Source: Lingula anatina (lineage: Eukaryota > Brachiopoda > Lingulata > Lingulida > Lingulidae). From it: a stretch of DNA of 43,506 nucleotides. The stretch is taken from contig NW_019773816.1 of assembly GCF_001039355.2 (NCBI RefSeq), positions 1-43,506 on the forward strand, given 5' to 3'. The notes beneath the pieces are model-generated. The model was not told the DNA's origin. It did not search any database and saw only the letters and a program-made list of their open reading frames with translations. The translations under genes were made by a program, and so were the position numbers. Of the stretch, positions 17,811 through 29,800 are shown piece by piece; the stretch's first letter is position 1; every line of letters starts with the position of its first letter.

Positions 17811-18530
17811 TGACCAGATGGCCGGGACCAGGCAGCCAGTACCAGACAGCCGGTACCATACAGCCATGACCATAACAGAAGGGACCAGACAGTCAGGACC
17901 ATACAGCCCACACCATACAGGCAGGACCAGACAGTCAGGACCATACAGTCAGGACCATACAGGTGGGACCAGACAGTCAGGACCATACAGCCCACACCAT
18001 ACAGGCAGGACCAGACAGTCAGGACCATACAGCCCACACCAAGCAGGTGGGACCAGACAGTCAGGACCATACAGCCCACACCATACAGGTGGGACCAGAC
18101 AGTCAGGACCATACGCCCTGACTAACTGGTCCCGCCTGTCTGGCCCCTGGTCAGTTACGGGACGGGCAATTAGGACCTTACAGGAGAGACCAGACAGCCG
18201 GGACCATACAGGCGGGACCAGACAGACAGGACCATATGGCTGTGGCAGTTAGGACCTTACAGGGGGGACCAGACAGCCGAGATCAGACAGCCGGGACCAT
18301 ACAGCATGGCCTATATAGGCGGGACCAGACAGGACCATATGGCCGGGGCAGTTAGGACCTTACAGGGGGACCAGACAGCCGGGACCATACAGAAGGGACC
18401 AGGCAGGCAGGACCATATAGCTGGGGCAGTTAGGACCTTCTAGGGAGGACCAGACAGCCGGGACCATACAGGGGGGGGACCAGGCAGGCAGGACCATACA
18501 GTCAGGTTCAAACAGCCAGGACCAGTCAGG
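17811..18530. repeat. 14-bp minisatellite with 42-bp higher-order unit
   Basis: About 50 copies of a 14-bp monomer (GGACCATACAGTCA and variants). From 17882 three monomer types alternate regularly to make a 42-bp unit, repeated about five times almost exactly. After about 18110 the order breaks: a short inverted block (18124-18142) appears, and later copies are looser with GGACCTTACAGGG spacers. Forty-two is divisible by three and the monomer lacks stop codons, so long open frames with 14-residue periodicity occur on both strands (17818-18252 plus, 17801-18112 minus). I take these as by-products rather than genes. Confidence 0.95.
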
Positions 18531-21270
18531 ATAGAGACTATTTATGGCAAGGTGCACTAAAATGCCCATTATAAATAACAACACCAATTACATCAAATAA
18601 TGGTAATGTTCTATACTATTAAACACAAAACAATAAATTAACAAAAAGTATGATCTTAGTCCACCAATGAACATCACACCTGATCAAAATTGTCTCTGCA
18701 AAATGTATCTTAGATATTAAATAATTTGTAAACATCTACAATATGAACACACATTAAAAGGAACAATGCTGAGGATTTCAGAGTGCACCTAAAAATTAAA
18801 CACAATGACTAGCAATATTACATAAGAGGGTCAAAGTGACCTATATTACAAATTAAATAGAGACAAACATTACTTTTTTGTTACATGATCACAAATTTTG
18901 ATGCTCAACGATTGGTTGAGTAAGTGAGTTAACCATTGAGAGCACATTGCTGCCATCTTGGATCTCCATGGCTGGCCACTGCATGAGGCAGATACATTGT
19001 CAGCAAGTTCTCAATGTTCCTGTATTATTTTCAATTATCTAAAAAAATCATGATCATATAACAAAGCAATTACAGACTTAGTGTTTCGATCACCTCTTGA
19101 TTAAGCTCAAACTGTTGACCTGGCCAAAAGGTGACTGCACCCAAAGTCAATAGTTGTGTAGAGGAACATAGGGCTCTACATAGGAGTCAATAATTTAAAA
19201 CAATACAATAAATTGCCACCTGCTATATTTGTTGAGGACAAACGCAAGGTTCAGGTCTACTGGTAAAAAACCCTGCAGCAGAAATGGCCTCGCTTTGCAA
19301 AATGTTAGAAGATATAGATGAAGAGTAAATCCTTGACCTATAGGTTGGCTTGGCTGTGCCACAGGTAAAAATGTAAAAAAAAGCCATTTATATCGAGGGA
19401 TCTTGCACTGTTTGTACATAAAGACATACAGTTCAAATATTCCAAATGTTTGACAAAAAAACAATTTTGAAAGGCTCATCCGTAGACATAGGTGGTAGCA
19501 GAGCAACATATATGTATATTATGCATTTGGGAAATTGTTGATGACCTTTTTGGATTCTAAGTGAATATCGTTAATATAATTATTGTGATGTACTTTTGGT
19601 CTGTCAACCAGTAATACTGAATAAATTGACTTTAAACTTAGAATTGAACAGGGGGTCAAATTATGGAGAGCACCTTCAAGTTTAACATGGCACTAACAGA
19701 ATTCTATCAGTAACACTTGATAACAAAAAGGAAATTTGGAGTATACAACATCTGCCATTAAATACATTCCTGAAACGAGAGACTTGATTTAAAGGGTCAC
19801 ATATAAAGTAACACATTCAAAAGACACAAATTTGTATGATACACCTATAGATCACATGCCCAAATCCTGAAATATGCCAAGATTTTAGACATTGTGTGAT
19901 GAACAGTAAAATTAACTAGAGCTGGTTCAGTTCCCCTAGGAAAGGGCACCTTGAAGCGATAACAGGATTGCTTTAGGGACTTACGAGTACTGCAAGATTG
20001 CTGACCTCTTCCAAGGCAAAAGGCAATGAACTTTATGGAAAGAAAAAATGTGGACCAAGATTTGGTTAAAATTGTTACTGATTTTCACTTTTGAATAACT
20101 GGTTATCCTGACAATTTCATCATAACTTGTTCAGAACATTCTGAAAGATCTTGTCAGATAACAATTCCCATAACCTTTGTCATTGGGAGAGGTATTAACA
20201 CATTGATAATACAATACAATAGTTTCATTACAACCTGCTCTATTGCACTTTAAACCAGAGGACTAAACAAATTAAAGTACTGCAGCTGACAGCAGAAAAT
20301 GACCACAATTCAGTCAGCCTTTACCAAAACACGTTGGTGCCAACAATTCCATTGGTGCCTTTTCTGTAACATGTTGGTGCCAACAATTTAGTTGGTGCCT
20401 AACTGTAACATGCTTCTGCTCAGTCAAACAAAATCCTCCTGAAGGCAGTTTGCCCAACTAATTTTGAACCAAACTGACCACCTTACATGTAAATAATATA
20501 GGGATATAAAAAGATGTGGTCTCGTGTTCAATTGAGCAACTTGGCAATGCTTTAACCATGGCAGCAGTTTGCCAGAATCAGTAGTGAAAATGTCCCTAGG
20601 TCGTCATCCATTTTTTTCTCCATATTCAATTCTCTGTTTCCAGTTGTTCTTCTCTTTGTGCTCCATGCCCACCCCTCTTCCAATTTCTTATATGACATCA
20701 AACTCTTTCAAATCTGCCTCCTCTAAATTAAAAATAAATACAATACCTATCACTGTCAGAAAAAAAAATTGGGGTTTACCTACAAATTGCTCCCATTCTC
20801 GACATCAAACTGTTCACAATCACCTCATCTTGTGCTACAATAGTGGTGGCTATCAGTGTCTGAAAGAATTGGCCCCTCACATGTTAGTTTTCAAAATTAA
20901 ATCCTCTCCATGCTGTGCTGCATATTAATCCAATGCCATCAGTCTTTGGACCACTGTCACATGTTATAAAAAAACAAATATTCATCATCAATTAAGGTTT
21001 TTATATGTTCACTGGTGGCAACAGGAGGATCTTATAAACTGTGTTGTTCACTCTTATGGTTCGATTGACTGAGTCCCCAATCTAAAGCACCTGGATGGAA
21101 GTTCAAAAGAAAATTTTGATCTCCGTTCACAAAAATATACTGCACTGAAAGAGCTTTTCTTTAGCTGCTCCAACGGTAAGCCATCAAGGTGGCTTTGAGG
21201 GGTTAAGAGTGAAATACTGGCTAGCATTGGTGCCATGAGTACAAAGAAATGTGCTTCATTGGTGGCAGCG
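18531..21270. other. Gene-poor region, probably DGK 3' UTR
   Basis: No convincing coding sequence. A duplicated ~40-bp block containing GTTGGTGCCAAC and TTGGTGCC lies at 20329-20408. One perfect GGTCAAAGTGACC occurs at 18829-18841. The 119-codon open frame at 20569-20928 is low in complexity and resembles no family. Confidence 0.4.
20329..20408. repeat. Two-copy ~40-bp tandem repeat with TTGGTGCCAA palindrome
   Basis: Two successive blocks read ACA(C/T)GTTGGTGCCAACAA then ATTGGTGCC or GTTGGTGCC, then CTGTAAC-like ends. The core TTGGTGCCAA is itself nearly a dyad. Non-coding. Confidence 0.7.
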
Positions 21271-21700
21271 GTGGGATTAATAGTACACATCTGCTTCTTG
21301 CTCAAAATGTTCCTCTTTCAGTGCCCCCAGGGTAAGCCACCGGGATTTCAACAGTGGGATTAAAAATACACATCTGCCTCTTGCTCAAAATGTTCCTCTT
21401 TCAGTGCCCCCAGGGTAAGCCACTGGGATTTCAACAGTGGGATTAAAAATACACATCTGACTCTTGCTCAAAATGTTCCTCTTTCAGTGCCCCCAGGGTA
21501 AGCCACTGGGATTTTAACAGTGGGAATCGTGGGATTAATAATACACATCTGCTTCTTGCTCAAAATGTTCCTCTTTCAGTACCCCCAGGGTAAGCCACCG
21601 GCATTTTAACAGTGGGAATCGTGGGATTAATAATACACATCCGCTTCTTGCTCAAAATGTTCCTCTTTCAGTGCCCCCAGGGTAAGCCACCAGGGTGGCA
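21271..21700. repeat. 83-92 bp tandem repeat, about five copies, beside the DGK stop codon
   Basis: Units begin GTGGGATTAA(T/A)A and continue through ACACATCTG, CTTGCTCAAAATGTTCCTC and CCCCCAGGGTAAGCCAC. The two left units are about 83 bp; the right ones carry an extra AGTGGGAATC and are about 92 bp. A degenerate ancestor seems to extend left to about 21160 (CCAACGGTAAGCCATCAAGG). The array ends about 20 bases from the DGK stop codon, so in the DGK transcript it would open the 3' UTR. Confidence 0.9.
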
Positions 21701-21719
21701 GCGGAGGCTTGAGTAGTTG

Positions 21720-24700
21720 TCATAACACAGTGGCGTGTTTGTCCAGCGAGGACATTCTGTTACTGATGTCCTTTATCCCCTGCTGGATCCTCTTCAGGTG
21801 CCCCACTTTGGTCACTCCTAGCTCCTGCAAAATTTTTCAGAAATACATTCGATTGGATTCTATCTAATCATTATACGAAGTTTTTTTTTTACCTTTTTCA
21901 CATCAAGCGGTGCACTTTGAGAGACTGACAACTGTAAGCAAGTCACCTACTCTGAAGCAGAGTAAAAAACACTGTAACTTAATTAATTATACTTTAGGAC
22001 CACTGGATTAGTCAAAGTAAAGTGCTCAGTAAGCAAACAACCTAAATAACCATTACCTGGGCTCAATCTAGCATGTTACAAAACTTTCATGAAGTTTTAA
22101 GAATATCTAGATTGACAAAAGAAAATGAACATGTCTGTTTCCTTTCTGCCAAACTACCCAAAATTTGTAGTTTTTTTTTTCTGAACATTTACATAAAACC
22201 AAAAATTTGCCACAATGAGAGCAATCACAGTTGAAATCAGTTGTCTGTCATATTAATTTGAAATAAGCACAGATATGCAAATATAATTTATTGTAACATT
22301 TTGTGCAAAATGCATTTTTTTCTTTTGTATTTTCCAAGCTGTCAAGTTAGTACTTGTACATGGGTGGAAGTTGTAACTTGCAATTTCTCATTACATTTAG
22401 ACCATATGACAAAAAGATCAAAGTGAAGATTGAAAATCCTGAAATCCAGCACAATCCTGAAACTTTCACCCATGAAAGTAACAAATTTAGGATGAGGCCA
22501 ATTCTATTTTCAAGATGCTCTAAAGAAAAAATCTTATATCAGAGGCAGCGACACTAAATGACACTTCTAGACCTGCAGACCTCTTTGACGAAATCAATAT
22601 CATTTCAAGTATTTTAGTGTTTTATTTTAATTACTTAAATAAATTTTAGTAGTTAAATATGATTAATCAAGGATTGAACATGTGAATAAAAAAACTTGTC
22701 AAGGTGCAATAAAAAAATTTACATGCAAACAATTTTCAATACACACATGAAAACTTCAAATGCTCCAAATACCATCAGATATTAGCAGGGTCAAGAAAAA
22801 AAAATTAAAGTCATCTAAAGTTTGCCCAATTCCTGCCAGGTGTAAACACATTTGCCATTGAAAAGTAAGTCATGGTAAGGCATTCAAAACTCATTCAAAA
22901 CAGCCTGTGAAACCTTTTAAATAATCCTTTCTCAAGTCACTGCATTCAGGAAGGTGTTACAGACCCAAAACATCCATTTCAAGGTGGCAAGAGCAAATTA
23001 CAGCAATTACTTAAATTTTTCAAACTAAACTTTTTGCTAAACTAATTTCAATGTTGCCTTTTTCAAGATAAATCACTTTCAGTTACTCACACACTGTAAA
23101 TAAGTGAAGCATCTGACATGAAGCCCCAAAAATTCAAAAAACCATATTTCGATTATTACTCACAAAACAGTGTTTTGAAGAAAATAATTACTTTTGTTTG
23201 GTTTTAATGAGTAATTGCCATAATATACAAAAGATAATATTTCAGAGTATCACACATTTAAGTTTCATCAGAAAACATGCATAAAATCGGGCAAGACATG
23301 GTGTACTTGGACCAATGATTAAAGTTTCTAACACAGGAAGAAAAAAATAATAACCCCAAGGATATTTAATATTTTCGAGTTCAGAGATTAAGGATTTTAG
23401 AGTTGTGAGAAAACTGAAAAAAATTGTTACCAACAAATGCTAGGCACTCCAGTTGTCAACTTCATACGTACATTATTTGCATTAATTTTCCAATGTTCAA
23501 ATGTTTAAAATTAAAATTAAAAAAAAACTTCAAATTTTTAAAGCTTAATCATTTCTATTTTCAAAAAATGTACTTTTTGACAAGAAGCTAACTTTTCAAA
23601 AATGTTGAATAAATCTTTGGAGTATTACCAACAAAGCATAGCTTTTTGTTGAAAATTATGAATTTATTTTCTTCAAATTGATTGAATAATAACCATGGAG
23701 TCTGCATGTCAAGTTGGCAAACCTGAGAGAGTAGATGAAGGCCGTATTTACAACAAGACTATCAGATCTGTGATCAAATAAAGCTTGAAAGTTTGCTGCA
23801 TAATCTCCTAATACAAACTGAATAGATTCCCCGCTGGGATTATGCAGCTAGCTTCCAAGTGGGTTGGCAATATTTGATCTGTGGATCTGTTAGTCTGCAG
23901 ATCAACTTTGGTTGTAAATGTGGCCAAATTCTTAGCTTCATAAAACCATCTTTTTAAATAACAAAGTTGTGCCAGTGCTTCACACCTTGGACAATCTGCT
24001 ATTAGTAACTCAAACTGATACCTCATGATGCCATCATAATGTATGTTGTTTCTAAAAAAGATATTTATTTTGACTATGATGTTCCGTTTTTTTTTGTTTT
24101 TTTTTGCATGAGTTCATTATTGACAGCAGTTACTTGTTAACACATTCATGCAGGCAGATAGCAACATTATGCCAAACAGACCATATAAAACTAAAATCTA
24201 CAGAAGCACAAAAAAACAATTAAAGCTTAAAATAAAATCTTAGATTAAAAGCATTATTGATGATAACAGAATAGATAACTAGTATACAATTAAGCAAATA
24301 AGGCCCATAGAAGCTATTATTATTACATTTCACTGGTTAGTGTCTAATACACCCAAAGTATTAGTCTGGTCTCATCTGCTGCTGCCAGCTAGCAAGAGCT
24401 TTCAATATGCTGGAGAGAACAGCTCTTAACTGGCAATACTGTGTATACAAATAAAGTTTTTTTAATCTATATATTACTAAATGTATATCATACCTAAATA
24501 ACATAAGTCCAGAAACAGATTAAAGACTTCATTCAAACTTTACTGAACTTCACAAATGTGTGTGTGTGTGTTATTTTACACTACCAACCTCACCCCCACC
24601 CACCCGCCCACACATGCATATGCACACACACGTGTGCGCGCACACACACACATGCTTCCCAATATCTCCCAAGACAACCTTCCTCATCCCACTTCTGCCA

Positions 24701-26825
24701 CCAAGGTAGCAGTGCACTCACCTTGAGATCTCTTCGCTCCAGAGTCAGGAGCTCTCTCCCGCGGATGTCATGGCTGATGAAGCTGTCCTTGTACTCCCCG
24801 AGGCCCACACTGCTCAACCATTGTGCCACCTCCTCAGGACCCCACTCATGGACATTTAACACTGGAATTTAACACACTGACATGGGTGAAAGCTGTAAAA
24901 AACTAAAAAAAATTATGAAAATGTGGCTTGCAATTTCTTTTCACAATATAGCCATATGGATATTCAATGCTCAAAACACTGGGTATACATAACAAAATTT
25001 TCCCACTGTAAAAAAAAAAAAGGGGGGGGGGGACGAATAAAGCATATGTTCATATTATGATTTACTGGTCTTTCCTTCAAACACTTACCAGGTGCTATTG
25101 AAAGATTTGGTTTCTCTTTTGACTTCCCTCCTTTCTTAAAGAGTCGAAACATTCCCGTCTTGGTCTTTGTCTTGTGTTGTTCTGGTGGCACCTGCAACTA
25201 TACACAAAGCAAGATACATTTAGAGTACAGGTCATCATAGGACACTTTCACAACCAGTTGGGCCATGGACTAACAAGTCCGCAGATGAAATATGGTGGGA
25301 ACTTGACAATGGATTTCCGCCTCCAAAGCACATCGTCCCAGCAGGGGCAGAGCAATTAAATCTCAGCACGCTTTCAAGTGGGTGGCGCCATATTTGATCC
25401 GCAGACTAGTCCATGGATCAACTGGTTCTGAATGGGCCCAAAATGAACTGGCACCAAATTTTGATGCTAGCCACGGGCTTCAGATCTGTACTTAGCTTGG
25501 AATGAGGTCAAGGCGACCCACATATCTCACCTCTTCTTCTAAAGCCTGGAAGTGAGCCAGACCTCCAATTTCGACCACTCTCTTGAGCTCTACTTCAACT
25601 GCTGCCACGGAGCTGGACAAACTTTCCGCATTGTCAGACCGCAGACGCTGAAATCGTAGAAGCACATCATTTGATCATGCCTACAATGTATGATAATCAA
25701 ATGCATATATAAATTCTTGTTGTATAAGCTAAATAAAGTACCCTTTTCCACAACTGTTGTTTCGTTGACCTCTTTGGAAAGGCATCTCAACTTGAAGGGA
25801 TGTGTGTGAGAGATAGAGAGAGAGAAAACTAGTGTGTTAGCATTTTATTTCATATCCTTCCATTTATTTTTTCATTTATTTAATTTTTTTAAGGGGGGGG
25901 TGAAGTGGTGAAGCTGCAGCAAGAGAGGCTAACTTACACATTCAGTTGCCTTCTCTTGTAAAAAGAGGCTGGTTTCTTGGCACAGTAGTCGCACACTGCT
26001 GACGAGATCTGACACCTGACTTCTGATTGTGGGCTGGAGAAAAATTTTTTAAAAATGTATATCAAATTTAAAAAACACAATTTAAATGTCATATAATCTC
26101 ACATTCAAATAGATTATAGCAATGGTTCAACAAACTCCCTATGGTGAGTGACTATGCATTTACTTTAAACAAACTTGCCACAGGCCGCCAGAGTATGATA
26201 AGTGATCACGTATGGATGTTTGAAAAAGAAGACAACACACGACACAGCTCAGAGTTTAGTGACACCCGCTATCACCTAGAACTATCACAGAATGTGACTA
26301 ATCCCCTCCGCTTGGTTGAAATGGAATCCATTTTCTTATGTCATTGCAATACTACTGGTATTTTCTAATTACAATTCTTCTATTAATATAAATGAGCCGC
26401 ATTCAGTTGGGGCTGTGCAGCACAGTGGCACCACCTATCTTTGAACAGAGACACTTCATGTGCAAACTACCATACCATGTTTTTTGACAAGGTCTGATCA
26501 GCTGTGTTTTTACTCATTCTTAGCAATACCATACAATTAAGTCTCTCGCATGCAATATAACCTTTGTTTGCACTATAAGAACAACAAAAAACAATATCCA
26601 TAAAAATGGGGAAGCCCTCTTTGGAGGCAGTAAGTTCTATATTAACTAAGATCAACTGCTGACTTTAGGAAGGTACCAATTCTATAATACCCATAGTCTT
26701 ACCTTGATGGGTATTAACACCCTGTCCCCTATATATTATTCCCCCAGTGCCATCTATGCTATGACCACATAAGCAAAAGGTCTTAACCCAGGTTGACAGA
26801 GGGTGCTACTAGACTAGTGACATTA

Positions 26826-26864
<39 letters not shown>

Positions 26865-29800
26865 TGCGTGCGTGCATGCGTGCGTGCGTGCGTGTGTGTG
26901 GTGTTAGTGACATTAAAGTGTATGTGTGTATATGCGTTGTGTGATAGTGGCATTACAGTACGTGTGTGTATGTATGTTTCAGTGTATTAGTAGAATTACA
27001 GTGTGTGTGTTTGTGAGTACATATGTGCATGTCAGTGAGTGCTTGTGCTAACGTAAGAATATGATGGATGTTGATTGTGATTATGTGCTACCTGTGATGG
27101 GAGGGGAAAAACATTTTATACAACAGATGTGAACCACATTTTTAGACTAACGGCTAAAACTAGAACTTGCAAGGAAAAAAAAATTGCTGCGTGTGTAAAA
27201 GTACAGTACCTAGGTTTGATTGTCATAGACATGGCATTGTAATGGAATTGCAGCACACTGTGAAAATGCGTTAGGGTGGCAGTGTGTTAGGTGTGAGAGT
27301 GTGTGTGTGGCAAAAATCCTCAGTTAAATTTTGCAACGAAAACCGTTCTTGATTCCTTCCATCTCGATTAAAACTAAAACAACAGATATGTACCTTGCAT
27401 AGCAACAACTAAAGCCAAACACCATGCACTGTCCAGTTATTGATGTAATTAGAAAAGAAAAAAAAACAAAAAAAAAAACAGAACAATTAAGACTACACAA
27501 ATACTAGTTTGCAATGCAAACACAACGAAGATGTGTTTAATGGCATAAAACACATACACACCGACTAGTTCACAATGCACATAAGTCAAGATACGGGTGT
27601 ACACAAGAAATTCACAACTAGGTCACAATACACAAAACTGGGTCAAGGTCACATTACAACTCGGTCAGATAATATGTGGGTCAAGGTCAGTGTCAACAGG
27701 GAAGGGAAATACACAACATCTTCACAACTAGTTCACAATGCAGAGAATGGTAAAGATAGAAACCTGAAAAGCCTCACTGATCCCACGATCCGGCTGCAGT
27801 AGGAAAGAAAAGTAGTAATATAAGACTTGGCATTTTATAAAGGAAGTCTAAAAAGACCACTGTATCCACTGACTTTAATTAATGAGACATTATGTTGTTT
27901 CTTGCTTGTAATGTTATTTGTATAAAAAAGATATCAAAATTGGAGAATGAAACACATTTGTTACAAAGGACTCTTCCAAGACACCAAAATTCAATCAACC
28001 AGTTTTTTAAGTTACAGAAACAACACTTATTGTTTCTTACTGATCATCAAACAGCAAAAAATGTATGCACATTTTGCAAGAAAAAATTTTCCGATTCCAC
28101 TCAAAACTGCAAATTTTACTATTTATTGCACAAGTACCATGTTAATCAGAGGCAGTGTGTGAGAAAAAAAACTTAACAATAACCTGAATTGGGTTCTGTA
28201 CATTTACCAAGAGCTCTGTCTACAGGTAGCACTTCCAGGCCCTTCTGTAATTTCTTTCTAATATAGAAATCATAAAATAAAGAATAACGAGTTACCTCTG
28301 CCAGTTTTCCTGCAGGATAGAGTCTGTCAAGGAAACCGGATGCCTGGGTGGCCAGGTGGTAGAGCTCTTGTTCTACAGAACTGTGACATATAGAGGCTAT
28401 CTTTACACTGAAATTATAACAAAACACAGTATCAACTTATTTATTACAGGAAACCAGCCAGCTAAAGCTGTCAAATGTTAGAACTCTTGGCTGCTTCAAG
28501 GTGTACCTTTATACAAAATAAGCTAATATGCAGCAAAGGCTGTCAAATGCACAGACCCACATCTGTTTTAAGACTGCATAAATAGCAACTAATGTTTCAA
28601 AGGCTAAAGAGAAACATGTGCATAACTTGGCATTATTGAGGCTGAAAATCACTAAAATAATAGATAAATAATAAAAATCAAAATAAATGAACAATGAACA
28701 AGACAAATTTCACAAATTGGTTTAAGCAGATTTGATAAGTGCTGCTCATATTCAGGTCTCGGGTTATCAATAAATATCAAGCAAGTCAAGAACCATTACA
28801 GAGAATGATCATATACCTTCTGATGACATTTGCTGTTGCCTCCACAAAGGTCTGCAGTATGTTGGTTTCTTCCTCAGTCAGGTAAGGAGAGAAATGGCTT
28901 TCCTGAATAATCTCTTCTCTTTTCTGTTTCTCAGACCATGATTTCAGCGTGCTCTCAAAGGACTGAAACAGAGGGTTGGTTTCCTTTTTTTAATTGCAAA
29001 ATAAAGTCACCATAAAGTTATCATGATACGATGTACTTAAGTAAGTGTGCACTAAACTGCACTGAGACTGATTGTCTAAATTTCAGAAAATAAAAAATAA
29101 AATTTCAGAAATTGTTGGGCTGAATATCTTTCGTTAAACAGGCTTATGTTGACCTGCAAAAATTGAACCAGTAGGCTGAGAACTTTTTTGGTTAAAGCCA
29201 TTTAAACTGACAGGCAGAAATTACTCTCTTCTGATCTTCAAATTTTGATACTCACCCTACTCCATGTGAGCATCTGAGCTCTGTTCTTGTGAGTGAACTT
29301 GATGTACCCAGGGGGCTGAACCCACGCCTCGCCGTCCACCTGGACTGGGACCCCCTCGTCCCCCATGATGGTCACTTTCACTGTCCGGCACTGAAACCAA
29401 AGGGACAATAAACAATTATAAGTGCTGTGCAACCAAAAATAACTCTTTTTTTTTTTTGCAAATTTTCTCTTATTATTATTACTCTTTATATCAGTGATTT
29501 CACCAGCCCTGAAACCAAAGGAAAATTCTTATGAATTGTGCAAAGTTAACTGAAGACAACTTTGTTTGTACACAAAGCTAAAAACATTGTATGTTTTTCA
29601 ATTTTCTTTAACTCCTCTCTCTCTCCTTAGTTTTTTGGTTGGTCACTTTCACGCCGAGAACCCAAAACAACAGACAATTTACACAAGCCATTTGTGGCTA
29701 TTTTGTTATTTTGTTTGTCCGTGATGCTACAGTACCATCTCTTAAATTTTTTTTATTTAATGAATGTCACTGTCCCTCCTTCATTTCCTGCAATGGTCTC

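Larger units (their letters stand above)
21720..28962 (-). other. DGKH segment 5: helical C-terminal region and SAM domain
   Basis: Exons 28962-28817, 28407-28296, 27793-27764 (30-nt microexon), 26033-25938, 25647-25531, 25191-25089, 24861-24722, 21824-21720. A predicted helical stretch ([16 protein letters not shown] onward) is followed by a basic segment ([19 protein letters not shown]). A SAM domain follows: [35 protein letters not shown] then [17 protein letters not shown]. In DGK delta the SAM domain mediates oligomerisation; the same role here is inferred. The protein ends HATVL. Confidence 0.9.

Noticed and set aside
17801-18252. Open frames of 144 aa (plus) and 103 aa (minus) with 14-residue repeats
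   Set aside because: They are fully explained by a stop-free 14-bp monomer whose threefold unit (42 bp) keeps frame on both strands; there is no start context, splice structure or family resemblance.
20569-20928. 119-codon plus-strand open frame
   Set aside because: Low-complexity, not family-like, no codon bias, and antisense to the probable DGK 3' UTR.
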